Shown here: positions 46,004 through 55,970 of the stretch, piece after piece
Numbering within the stretch: position 1 is the stretch's first letter
How the letters are laid out: each line of letters opens with the position of its first letter
Origin: Blastopirellula retiformator
Lineage (GTDB): Bacteria > Planctomycetota > Planctomycetia > Pirellulales > Pirellulaceae
Direction: 5' to 3'
NCBI RefSeq assembly: GCF_007859755.1
Contig: NZ_SJPF01000001.1
Location: 1,705,122 to 1,769,121 of the forward strand
DNA: 64,000 nt
Notes under the pieces: model-generated
The model's input: only the letters and a program-made list of their open reading frames with translations
Databases searched by the model: none
Told to the model about the DNA's origin: nothing
Made by a program: the position numbers and the translations under genes

Positions 46004-48697
46004 TTATTTGCGCGGGCGACATGCGAAGGCTGCCCAGAGTGCGAGCGCTAGTACGCTTGCCAGCGAAATGGACGCTCCCCAGTAGAACGACGGCGGAGCG
46101 TACCTGAGCGTCACCTGATGTCTGCCGGCGGGCAGCGCAATCGCTTGGAAGACGACGTTGGCCCGCTCGGTTGGCGCGGTGATCGTCTGGCCATCTTCGA
46201 GTTCAATTTCCGCCACCCAACCGGCGTCGTAGTATTCCTGCACGACCACATAGGAGGGCTTGGCGAGGGAGACGTCGAGCTCGATGACGTCGTCATGGAC
46301 GCGGTCGTAGACGATCTGATCAATGATCTCGTTCCGCGACGGTCCCGAGAGTTGTGGCGCCGTTTCCTCGTCGTGTAACAGGACCAGTCTTCCTTGTCGC
46401 TGATTGAGGGCGTCAGCCGCTTCCCGCCAAATGGCGCCGCTACGTAGGTCATCTAGCGGGAACGACCGTTGTCCATCGGCGATCCACGCCATCGGAATCG
46501 CCTTGGGGCGTGGACCATGGAGCATCATCTGGCCGCTCGGGTAATCGCGATCAAGTCGAATCACCCCGGCGGCGGACAATAATTCGGCCATCTCAAAGTC
46601 GGTCCGTTCCGCACGAAGCGTATCGAGCAGCAGCGTGTAGTCGGCCGGCGCGAGCGAGTTCGATGGAACGATCGAGCCAACCTTCTCTAGCAAATAGTAC
46701 CGCGGAAAGAGACTTCGCCGATCGAAGCGGAGTCCTTCAACCTGGCGATCGGCCGACGTTTTGTCAGCGAACTCCGGCGGATAGTCATTGGCCGAGAGAC
46801 GGCGATACCAACGGTTGGCGGTTTGGTATTCGGCCGAGTACGCGCACGACTCCCATAGCGAGTCAGGCGCCGTGGCGATGGTCCATGATAAGCCGACGTA
46901 CAGGTCGGCGACCATCAACGCGACCAGCAGCGGTGCGATGATCGCTGGTCGACTCCTTCCTAAAAACGTCACCGCGATGACGATCACGGCGGCAACGATC
47001 GAAAGCGAAATGCCCAGCTGCAAATCGACGGCGGCTGCCGCACCGTCAAGCGGCCCGAACAACAAGTCCGGAGGTAGGTCGGAGGCCGCCGCAATGATCT
47101 TTGCTTTTAGCAGCGTCGCGCTGCTTAGTGCGATGCAAGAAATGGCGGCCAACACCAACATCAATCGCGTTAGCCAGCGAAAGCCACGCTCTCGTTCGGC
47201 GTCGAAACCAAAACCGGTAAGCAAGCTTCCGGCCAGGGCCGCCAGTAGCCAGAGCTTCGCCGGATAGCGAAACGAAGCGTAGCCGGGCAGGCCGCAGTTG
47301 AGCAGCCAATAGAGACCGCCAAACGGCTCGCCGACGCCAAGGCTCTCTTTGCTCCACAGCCGAAGGTCATGCCCCAGTTCGATCAGCAGCCAACCGATTC
47401 CGTACCAGCCAAGCGAGCCGATCACGCCGATCGCAGTCAGTGCCATGAGGAGTTTGCCAAGCGTCTGCCGACGGAGCGTCCACCCGCCGATCATCGCGAG
47501 TACGATCGACGTACCGCCAACGTAAAGCGAAGGCGCCCAGACGCGCCCTTCGGCCGGTATCGCGTTCGTCCAACGCTGATTCCGGGGATACATCTTGCCG
47601 CCGAAGTTGGCCCAGATCAGCTCGGGCCACCGCCACGGCCCCAGGCTGAATTGATACGCTTCCCGTTCATGCGTTCCCTGTTCGACTTTACCGAGTAGAA
47701 CGTCGGCCGAAACTTCTTCGCCCAGTAGTGCACGTTGGGCGTAGCTGTAGATGGTTCGCGGCTGATTGACCAGCGATCGTCGACTGCGGGCCGCCCACTG
47801 CATGGTTGGGAGGATCTGCACCGCTGCAAGACCCGCCGCCAACAGAATGGCCGCGGCCAAGGGAACGCCGCGCCGCACAAAGAGCAGGGGAGTGCGGAGC
47901 GATCGCCAATGTCTGCAAAGGAAGAAGCAGCCGGCGACCAACGCCAGGTGAAAAGCCGCTTGCGGATCGCCTCCCAAGATCATCATCGCCAGGCTCAGGG
48001 CAAGCAACGGGGCCGCGGACTTCTTAGCTGCCTGTTGAAAAATGCCATCGTGGCATTTTCCAACCTCGCCAGGCTCAGAGCATAGCTCTTCGCGGCTCGC
48101 CAAATAACGACTTACGTCGTTATTTTGGGATCGCATCCGTGCGATCACGCAGTCCGTCGAGAAAATCAACGGACTGTTAGGAACGTCGCTGGCCAGGCGC
48201 ACTCCGGCCAATAGGGCGAGCGGCGCCCAAGCGGCGCCGACTAGAAAGATCACATTGGCATGCGTCGCCACGACATACCCGCCAAAGCTATAGCTAATCG
48301 CCGTTAGGATCGCGCCGGACCGAGATATTCCAAGCCGCCGAGCGGCGTTGTACGACGTGAGGTAGGCGAGGCCGAAGTGACCGATCACGTAGAGACGAAG
48401 CGCCGTCGGGAACGCGATCGGCAGCGCGAACAACAGTTTGCCTGGATAAAAGACGCTGGCCGACGGTTCGGCCAAGAGCGGCATGCCGACGCCGTCGTAC
48501 GGATTCCACATCGGGATCCGACCTTCGCCCCAAACCGACTGCGTGAACGCGAACAGCGGGTAATAGAAATGGGCTGCGTCGCGAAAGACGAAACTGGCGC
48601 TGCCGAAGATGGCCGGGCCGAAGAATAGAACGAGCAGCGCCGTCAGCGGGATCAGCGGAACGAAGGCGTGACGTAAGCGGCGAGCTCGATTGGACAT
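46004..48697 (-). CDS. YfhO-like multi-pass membrane protein with an in-frame repeat insertion
   Basis: 897 residues. About a dozen membrane helices (ALLVLFFGPAIFG, LYVIGHFGLAYLTSYNAA, VIFLVGAAWAPLALLAG and others) and the N-terminal motif FRDAAHFYYPLFAFTQS...PMWNPYDGVGMPLLAEP typical of YfhO/GT-C-like proteins; the C-terminal ~250 residues are mostly soluble. Likely role: lipid-linked glycosyl transfer at the membrane. Residues ~174-224, in a loop between two helices, are encoded by the 149-bp repeat. Without it the frame reads ASDVPKKSAAPL. The stop codon lies in another repeat. Confidence 0.88.
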   Translation of the reverse strand: MSNRARRLRHAFVPLIPLTALLVLFFGPAIFGSASFVFRDAAHFYYPLFAFTQSVWGEGRIPMWNPYDGVGMPLLAEPSASVFYPGKLLFALPIAFPTALRLYVIGHFGLAYLTSYNAARRLGISRSGAILTAISYSFGGYVVATHANVIFLVGAAWAPLALLAGVRLASDVPNSPLIFSTDCVIARMRSQNNDVSRYLASREELCSEPGEVGKCHDGIFQQAAKKSAAPLLALSLAMMILGGDPQAAFHLALVAGCFFLCRHWRSLRTPLLFVRRGVPLAAAILLAAGLAAVQILPTMQWAARSRRSLVNQPRTIYSYAQRALLGEEVSADVLLGKVEQGTHEREAYQFSLGPWRWPELIWANFGGKMYPRNQRWTNAIPAEGRVWAPSLYVGGTSIVLAMIGGWTLRRQTLGKLLMALTAIGVIGSLGWYGIGWLLIELGHDLRLWSKESLGVGEPFGGLYWLLNCGLPGYASFRYPAKLWLLAALAGSLLTGFGFDAERERGFRWLTRLMLVLAAISCIALSSATLLKAKIIAAASDLPPDLLFGPLDGAAAAVDLQLGISLSIVAAVIVIAVTFLGRSRPAIIAPLLVALMVADLYVGLSWTIATAPDSLWESCAYSAEYQTANRWYRRLSANDYPPEFADKTSADRQVEGLRFDRRSLFPRYYLLEKVGSIVPSNSLAPADYTLLLDTLRAERTDFEMAELLSAAGVIRLDRDYPSGQMMLHGPRPKAIPMAWIADGQRSFPLDDLRSGAIWREAADALNQRQGRLVLLHDEETAPQLSGPSRNEIIDQIVYDRVHDDVIELDVSLAKPSYVVVQEYYDAGWVAEIELEDGQTITAPTERANVVFQAIALPAGRHQVTLRYAPPSFYWGASISLASVLALALWAAFACRPRK
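48028..48176 (-). mobile_element. 149-bp structured repeat, copy 2, inserted in frame in the YfhO-like gene
   Basis: Flanked by TTAG (plus strand) on both sides at 48024-48027 and 48177-48180, a 4-bp target duplication. Element 149 plus 4 equals 153 bp, exactly 51 codons, and the inserted frame has no stop, so the host protein stays continuous. About 96% identical to copy 1 at 3366-3514, with imperfect 11-bp terminal inverted repeats. Confidence 0.88.
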
Positions 48698-48719
48698 GCC
48701 GCTAGTTTAGCACGCCGGC

Positions 48720-48953
48720 TTAGACGACAAGAAGTCGGGCGTATTCTTCCCGCAGTTGATTGCGCAGCAAGTCGACGCGGGCCGAGACGACCGCGGTTGC
48801 AGTCGGCCCTTTGACGGTTGCGCCGCCGCGAAAGTCGGTGGCGCGTACGCCCGGCGAAGCGTAAGGACGATCGACGTCGATCCAGCCGGCAAATTTTCGC
48901 TCCTTCGCGACCGACGAAGCGAAAGGGCGCTCTGCAGCGATACGAGGTTTCAT
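48720..48953 (-). CDS. Small protein of unknown function
   Basis: 77 residues from ATG 48953, overlapping the FHA gene stop by 4 nt (ATGA), which supports translation. Basic and Arg-rich; VKGPTATAVVSARVDLLRNQLREEYARLLVV ends in an amphipathic helix. No family known; likely works with the FHA protein. Confidence 0.65.
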   Translation of the reverse strand: MKPRIAAERPFASSVAKERKFAGWIDVDRPYASPGVRATDFRGGATVKGPTATAVVSARVDLLRNQLREEYARLLVV

Positions 48954-49486
48954 GCGGTAGCGCGTCTCCAAGAGGAGGAAGTTTCTTCTGTTACGTTGGG
49001 GCCGCCAAAAAGGTTCCGTTTGACCTGGCTGATCAGGTCTTTAACCGCTTCGCGAGCGGTCTCTTCGGTCGCCTGGGCGTTGCCGATCGTTTGTTGCAGC
49101 GAGCCGCGATTGTCTTTGGCGCCGCCGCCGCTGGTGACGGCGAGTTGAAACTCGTAAGGACCGCAGCGAATCCGGTCGCCATCGACCAGTTTGCCGCTCT
49201 CGAACGTCTCGCCATTGACGGTCAGTTCGGGGCCTTCGCCGAGCCAACGCAGCGTCAGCTGCGAGCCGCGATTGAAAATGTAGGCGTACGAGCCGGGGAA
49301 TTGCGGATCGCCCAGGACCAGATCGCACTCAGCGTCCGACCCGATCAAAAACAGCGGCCCGTCCAAGGGGCGGCTTGGCCGATCGGCTCGTCCACGACGA
49401 ATCAATAGTTCAGCCGACAGGGGGGCAGGCCGACGGTGGGCGCCTTGGGGCGACTGTGCGGCGTGCAGTTCGTGTTTCGCGGTCAT
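48950..49486 (-). CDS. FHA-domain protein
   Basis: 178 residues from ATG 49486 (start uncertain; frame open to 49534). The FHA core runs FLIGSDAECDLVLGD, PGSYAYIFNRGSQLTLRWLGEGPELTVNGETFESGKLVDGDRIRCGPYEFQL; the usual phosphothreonine-binding Arg and Ser are only partly conserved. A C-terminal helix DLISQVKRNLFGG follows. It probably binds phosphothreonine partners of Ser/Thr kinases. Coupled to the small gene downstream. Confidence 0.8.
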   Translation of the reverse strand: MTAKHELHAAQSPQGAHRRPAPLSAELLIRRGRADRPSRPLDGPLFLIGSDAECDLVLGDPQFPGSYAYIFNRGSQLTLRWLGEGPELTVNGETFESGKLVDGDRIRCGPYEFQLAVTSGGGAKDNRGSLQQTIGNAQATEETAREAVKDLISQVKRNLFGGPNVTEETSSSWRRATA

Positions 49487-49718
49487 GTTGCGTCCGATCA
49501 TCCAGCTCATCATCGCAGCCAGCGTTACCACCAAACGGGGCGGTGATTAGCTGTCTACCTAGAAACTTGATCGGACGGCGACTGGGCCGCAAATTACCGA
49601 GAATTCGCGCAGAAGCGAATCTTGCCGACCGGCGCAGCGTCGAACTGCCGGTTGGCGAAACTAGCGAGAGTTTGCGGGGCGGCTGCTAGCAGAATTGGAG
49701 GGCGCCAGCAGCGAGGCG

Positions 49719-50111
49719 TTAGTTTTGCGAGACGCGGATTTGGGCGCGGGCCTGATCAACCATGCGATCGCGAATCGCCAGCAGCTCGTCGGTGACGGTC
49801 GGCTGCTTCATCGCTTCGGCCAGTTGCTTCTCGGCCTCTTCACGCGAGACTTCGTCAACCGGCAAAGCTTTGCCGGTCAGGACGTTGACTTCATCGCCGG
49901 CGACTTGGACAAAGCCGCCGTCGATGTAGTAGCGGGTCGTCTCGCCGCCGCTCTTGATTCGCATTTCGCCGAAGCCCAGACGACCGATCATCGGGCTGTG
50001 CGACGGCGCAATCCCGAGTTCCCCGTCGAACAACGGCAACGCCACAAAGTCGGCCGTCGTTTCGAGGGCCGTCTCTTCGGGCGTGACGACGATGCATTTG
50101 AGCTGCGCCAT
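49719..50111 (-). CDS. atpC: ATP synthase epsilon subunit
   Basis: 130 residues. N-terminal beta-sandwich: QLKCIVVTPEETALETTADF, LPLFDGELGIAPSHSPMIGRLG, YYIDGGFVQVAGDEVNVLTG; C-terminal helices follow. Forms the central stalk with gamma and modulates ATP hydrolysis. Last gene of the ATP synthase cluster, 3 nt after atpD. Confidence 0.96.
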   Translation of the reverse strand: MAQLKCIVVTPEETALETTADFVALPLFDGELGIAPSHSPMIGRLGFGEMRIKSGGETTRYYIDGGFVQVAGDEVNVLTGKALPVDEVSREEAEKQLAEAMKQPTVTDELLAIRDRMVDQARAQIRVSQN

Positions 50112-50114
50112 CGG

Positions 50115-51593
<1,479 letters not shown>

Positions 51594-51635
51594 TTAGTTG
51601 CGGTTGCAGTTATCACGACGTCATGAGGCTTCAAC

Positions 51636-52517
51636 TTAGTTGTTGAGCGCTTCGACGCCGCCGATGATTTCCATGATTTCGTTGGTAATCCGACCCTGGC
51701 GGGCGCGGTTGTATTCTCGCGACAGTTGCTTGATCAAGTCCGACGCGTTTTCGGTCGCCGACTTCATCGCCACCATGCGGGCGATCTGTTCGCTGACCGC
51801 GGCGTCGAGGAAGCACTTGAACAACTTCACCTTGAAGCTGGTCGGCACGACCTCTTCCAAGATGCTCTCGGCCGACGGCATAAACTCGTACATCGATTCG
51901 CCGGTCGCCTCTTCTTCGCCGGCGCCTTCCAGCGAGCTGAGCGGCAACAGCGTTTCGATCACTGGGATCTGCTTGCTGCTGGAGATGAACTTGGTGTAGG
52001 AGACGTCCAGCCGATCAAGCTTGCCGGAGACGTACTCTTGCAAGTATCGGTTGGCGATCACTTCCACTTCTTCGTAGCGCGGCTTGTCTTCAAAATGCGT
52101 GAAGGTCTCGTCCGCTTCCAACTTCCGCTGCGAGCGGAACAGGCCGATCCCCTTCTTGCCGGCAATCTCCAAGCGAAGATTGCCATACTCTTTTTTCAGG
52201 TCGATGACGTGCGGAAAGGTGGCCCGGCAGAGACCGCCGTTATAGCCGCCGCACAAACCGCGATTGGAGGTCAGCACGAGCAGCGTCGCGTTGTCGTGCG
52301 ATGCGTGTTGCTCCAGCAGCGGATGTGTAAAGTCCAGGCTCGACGACGTCAGGTCCTTCACAATCTGCGTGATGCGATCGGTGTAGGCGGTCGCCGCCGC
52401 GGCACGATCCATCGCCTGCTTGTATCGCGCAGTCGCGATCAATTCCATCGTCCGAGTAATCTTGCGAATGTTGCGGACCGACTTGCGGCGTTTATCGAGT
52501 GCTCGTGGGTTAGCCAT
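51636..52517 (-). CDS. atpG: ATP synthase gamma subunit
   Basis: 293 residues. N-terminal helix DKRRKSVRNIRKITRTMELIATARYKQA and C-terminal SEQIARMVAMKSATENASDLIKQLSREYNRARQGRITNEIMEIIGG form the rotating coiled coil inside F1. Middle LTSNRGLCGGYNG is the usual signature. 60 nt after the atpA stop. Confidence 0.97.
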   Translation of the reverse strand: MANPRALDKRRKSVRNIRKITRTMELIATARYKQAMDRAAAATAYTDRITQIVKDLTSSSLDFTHPLLEQHASHDNATLLVLTSNRGLCGGYNGGLCRATFPHVIDLKKEYGNLRLEIAGKKGIGLFRSQRKLEADETFTHFEDKPRYEEVEVIANRYLQEYVSGKLDRLDVSYTKFISSSKQIPVIETLLPLSSLEGAGEEEATGESMYEFMPSAESILEEVVPTSFKVKLFKCFLDAAVSEQIARMVAMKSATENASDLIKQLSREYNRARQGRITNEIMEIIGGVEALNN

Positions 52518-52577
52518 ATCGCTTCTATTTCGTCAGCAGGCTCGTTCGGAAGTGTCCCAGGGATACGTGCGGGAAGC

Positions 52578-54104
52578 TTAGATATCTTCCTGCTTGGTCG
52601 GCACGAAGGTCGACTGGAACGACGCGATCGCCGCTTCAATTCCTTCAGTGACTTCCGAAGTCAGGTCTTTCGCTTCCGCCAGCTTGTCCCACAGGTCGTT
52701 ATGCTTGGCGTGGATGAAGTCGAGGAACTCTCGCTCCCAGCGGAGGACGTCGACGGTCGGAATTTCGTCCAAGTGACCGCGGGTACCAGCATAGATGCTG
52801 AAGACCTGGTCAATGACGTTCATCGGGGCGTACTGGCCTTGCTTCAGCAACTCGACCATGCGGTAACCGCGATCCAGACGAGCCTGGGTGTCGGGATCCA
52901 GTTCGGTACCGAGCTGGGCGAACGCTTCCAGTTCGCGGAACGCGGCCAGGTCCAAGCGGAGACCGCCGGCGACCTTCTTCATCGCTTTGATCTGAGCGTT
53001 ACCGCCGACGCGCGACACCGAAATACCAGCGTTCATGGCCGGACGTTGACCGGCGAAGAACAAGTCAGGCTGCAGATAGATCTGACCGTCCGTAATCGAG
53101 ATCACGTTGGTCGGAATGTAGGCCGACACTTCGCCTTCGAGCGTCTCGATGATCGGCAGCGAGGTCAGCGACCCGGCGCCCAACTCATCGCTCAGCTTCG
53201 ACGAACGTTCCAGCAAGCGACTGTGGCAGTAGAACACGTCGCCCGGGTAGGCTTCGCGGCCCGGCGGACGTCGCATCAGTAGCGACAGTTCGCGGTAGGC
53301 CGACGCTTGCTTCGACAAGTCGTCATAGACGATCAAAGCGTGTTGGCTGTTGAACATGAAGTACTCGGCCATTGCGGTGCCGGAGTACGGAGCGATGTAC
53401 TGTAGCGGCGCCGGGGCGCTGGCGCCGGCGACGATGACGGTGGTGTATTCCATCGCGCCATGCTGACGCAAGATTTCGACCACCGCGGCGACCGACGAGT
53501 CTTTCTGGCCGACTGCGACGTAGAAGCACTTCACGCCGGTGTTTTTCTGATTCAGGATCGCATCGATGGCGATGGCAGTCTTACCGGTCTTGCGGTCGCC
53601 AATGATCAGTTCGCGTTGACCGCGACCGATCGGCGTCATCGCGTCGACCGCTTTAATGCCGGTCTGCATCGGCTCGGTGACCGGCTTACGCTCCGACACG
53701 CCAGGCGCCAGGAATTCGACCGGCCGGCTGTCGCCGGTTTGAATCGGGCCCATGCCGTCGAGCGGGTTACCGAGCGGATCGACCACGCGGCCCAAGACCG
53801 CTTCGCCGACCGGCGTCGACAACAGCTTGCCGAGCGCCTTGACCTCGTCTCCCTCTTTAATCGAGAGGTAGTCGCCGAGGATGATCACACCGACGCTGTT
53901 TTCTTCCAGGTTGAACGCCAGGCCGGTGATGCCGCCGGGGAACTCGACCATTTCGCCGGCCATGATTCCGGACAGGCCGTAGACCCGAGCGATACCGTCG
54001 CCCACTTCCAGCACCGTACCGACTTCGCGGATGTCGATATGCGATTCGTACTGCTGGATCTCTTGCTGGATGATCGAGGCGATCTCGTCCGCGTTAAATT
54101 TCAT
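52578..54104 (-). CDS. atpA: ATP synthase alpha subunit
   Basis: 508 residues. Non-catalytic F1 subunit: P-loop [13 protein letters not shown] near residue 169, [37 protein letters not shown] and [30 protein letters not shown]. Length and motifs are standard. Three copies alternate with beta. Confidence 0.98.
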   Translation of the reverse strand: MKFNADEIASIIQQEIQQYESHIDIREVGTVLEVGDGIARVYGLSGIMAGEMVEFPGGITGLAFNLEENSVGVIILGDYLSIKEGDEVKALGKLLSTPVGEAVLGRVVDPLGNPLDGMGPIQTGDSRPVEFLAPGVSERKPVTEPMQTGIKAVDAMTPIGRGQRELIIGDRKTGKTAIAIDAILNQKNTGVKCFYVAVGQKDSSVAAVVEILRQHGAMEYTTVIVAGASAPAPLQYIAPYSGTAMAEYFMFNSQHALIVYDDLSKQASAYRELSLLMRRPPGREAYPGDVFYCHSRLLERSSKLSDELGAGSLTSLPIIETLEGEVSAYIPTNVISITDGQIYLQPDLFFAGQRPAMNAGISVSRVGGNAQIKAMKKVAGGLRLDLAAFRELEAFAQLGTELDPDTQARLDRGYRMVELLKQGQYAPMNVIDQVFSIYAGTRGHLDEIPTVDVLRWEREFLDFIHAKHNDLWDKLAEAKDLTSEVTEGIEAAIASFQSTFVPTKQEDI

Positions 54105-54172
54105 GGAACTACCGTTTAGTTTCGAAGGCGTCTATTTCTTAGTTGGCGAATATATAAATGGAACGTTTACGC

Positions 54173-54793
54173 TTAGGCGGGAGCCGTAAACCGATCCAAA
54201 GCGTCTTTCGCCTGCTGCGCCGCAGCTTCCAGCGTTTGACGACGAATGTTTTCCAGTTGGTTGGCCACGCTGCCGTCGATGACCGTGTCGCCGACGCGAA
54301 TGACCAGTCCGCCGATCAGCGCCGGATTGACCGTAGCCAAAACTTCCACTTCCTTGCCAAGCGTTTCCTGCAAGCGAGCGGTGACTGATTGAAGCGACTG
54401 TTCGCTCAGCGGCTGGGCTGAGGTCACCTTCACGTCAACGCGTCCACGCTTTTCGCCCACCAGTTGGCGGAACGCCCGCTGGATCTCCCGGATGCAGTAG
54501 AGTCGATTGTGATTCGACAGCACCTTCAGGAAGGTGAGCAGCGTCGGGTTCATCCTGCCCGTAAACGCCTTGTCGAGGATCACGATTCGCTCATCATGCG
54601 AAATCCGCGGCGAGATCACCGCGTTGGCGAGCGCCGGATGCTCGAGCACGTCGTGCACGAGCGAGGCGAGTTCCGCCACGATCTCGTCGAGCGATCCGGC
54701 CGCCTCGGCGGCGCCGTAAAGCGCTTTCGCATAGATCGTGCCGACCCGTTCGCTACCGAGGTCGAATCGTGGATGTTGGCTGGTCTCGGCCAT
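54173..54793 (-). CDS. atpH: ATP synthase delta subunit
   Basis: 206 residues. OSCP/delta family: ERVGTIYAKALYGAAEAAG, LTFLKVLSNHNRLYCIREIQRAFRQL and LGKEVEVLATVNPALIGGLVIRVGDTVIDGSV. Joins F1 to the peripheral stalk (subunit b). N-terminal ~12 residues longer than in E. coli. Confidence 0.94.
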   Translation of the reverse strand: MAETSQHPRFDLGSERVGTIYAKALYGAAEAAGSLDEIVAELASLVHDVLEHPALANAVISPRISHDERIVILDKAFTGRMNPTLLTFLKVLSNHNRLYCIREIQRAFRQLVGEKRGRVDVKVTSAQPLSEQSLQSVTARLQETLGKEVEVLATVNPALIGGLVIRVGDTVIDGSVANQLENIRRQTLEAAAQQAKDALDRFTAPA

Positions 54794-54811
54794 CGAGCTT
54801 GCGCTTTCCGC

Positions 54812-55561
54812 TTAGTTGCTGCTCGGCAGTTTCGCGAGCGTGTCGTTAATCAGGTTCTGGTGATCTTCCGGCGTCAGTTGCCGCCGAGTGATCTTGCCGG
54901 CCAGGTCGACCGCCAGGTTAACGCTCTTCTGCGTCAGTTCGGAGATCGCCTGCGATTTGGCGGCTTCGATTTCTTGCTGGGCCCGTTGGCGTTCGGCGTT
55001 GCCGGCCGCTTGGGCGTCAGCCAGAATCTGCTGCCGCTTCTCTTCCGCGTCTTTCATCATCTGATCGCGCGACTTCTGGATTTCCTGCTGGGCGTCGGCC
55101 AACTTGCGGTTGTACTCGGCCAGCTTCGCTTCCGCGTCGGCGAACATCTTTTGCGCCTCGGCCAACTTGCCGTCCATCGCCGCTTCGCGGCTATCGAGGG
55201 CGGCGACGATCGGCTTCCAAGCGAAGATCGTCAACAAGGCGGCCAGGCCAATGAAGATGAAGAAGTTGAAGGTCGCCAGGTCGAACGACAACGCTTCCGG
55301 GTTGTGAAGTCCCGGGGCAGGGTCGTTGTGCGACAAGTCATTCGGATTCTCTTCATGACCCTCGGCGCCATGCTGTAGGATATGCTCTTCCGCATTGACG
55401 ATATTTTCGATCCCCTTCTCCACCTCATTTTCAAAGGCTTCCACCTTAGCTTGGATGGGGTTCTCCGCTTTCGGCTTCTCTTCTTCTTGGGCGAAGAGAG
55501 AAGTGGAGCAGACCAACAAAGCGACGGCCGTTAAGGCGAACAAAAAATGCTTGCAGCGCAT
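54812..55561 (-). CDS. atpF: ATP synthase b subunit with signal peptide and N-terminal extension
   Basis: 249 residues from ATG 55561 (MRCKHFLFALTAVALLVCSTS); the upstream in-frame start at 55618 adds a basic 19-residue tail. A Sec-like signal peptide and a ~70-residue acidic region (EEEKPKAENP..., HGAEGHEENPNDLSHNDPAPG) precede the single membrane helix FNFFIFIGLAALLTIFAWKP, then the long stalk helix. E. coli b starts directly with its helix, so the acidic segment would face the periplasm. Confidence 0.94.
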   Translation of the reverse strand: MRCKHFLFALTAVALLVCSTSLFAQEEEKPKAENPIQAKVEAFENEVEKGIENIVNAEEHILQHGAEGHEENPNDLSHNDPAPGLHNPEALSFDLATFNFFIFIGLAALLTIFAWKPIVAALDSREAAMDGKLAEAQKMFADAEAKLAEYNRKLADAQQEIQKSRDQMMKDAEEKRQQILADAQAAGNAERQRAQQEIEAAKSQAISELTQKSVNLAVDLAGKITRRQLTPEDHQNLINDTLAKLPSSN

Positions 55562-55619
55562 GGTTCTTCGAACCTGTCGAAAATGCGAAAGTGGCGACGA
55601 GGGACGCAAGAGCGTCAAC

Positions 55620-55916
55620 TTAGCTCATGCAAAGGAACAACGCAAAGAACGTGAAACCTTCGATAAGAGCAGCCGCGATGATCATCGCGGTTTGGATGTT
55701 ACCGGCGACTTCCGGTTGACGAGCCATCCCTTCGAGGGCGCTGCCGGCCAACTTACCGATGCCGTACGAGGCGCCGATGACGGTCAGACCAATACCGAAG
55801 TAGCGGGTCAGGTCGATCATGACGTGGGGGGCGTCCCCTTCGGCGGCCATCGCCGGAGCGGCGCAGATCAGGATAGCGGCAAAGCTGTACAAGCAAAGCT
55901 TAGCGATTTTGGACAC
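55620..55916 (-). CDS. atpE: ATP synthase c subunit with signal peptide
   Basis: 98 residues from GTG 55916, with GAGGAG 9-10 nt upstream. A signal-peptide-like segment KIAKLCLYSFAAILICAAPAMA precedes two membrane helices: YFGIGLTVIGASYGIGKLAG and TAMIIAAALIEGFTFFALFL, joined by the ARQP loop. The ion-binding Glu is in ALIEGF. Residues needed for a typical Na+ site (Gln in helix 1, Ser/Thr beside Glu) are not seen, so protons are likely the coupling ion. Confidence 0.95.
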   Translation of the reverse strand: MSKIAKLCLYSFAAILICAAPAMAAEGDAPHVMIDLTRYFGIGLTVIGASYGIGKLAGSALEGMARQPEVAGNIQTAMIIAAALIEGFTFFALFLCMS

Positions 55917-55970
55917 GGACTCTATCTCCTCAACCAATAGGTGAAAACGGTGTATTCGCAGGCAATCGAC

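Noticed and set aside
51726..53282. 518-codon plus-strand frame over atpG and atpA
   Set aside because: Antisense shadow of two certain ATP synthase genes.
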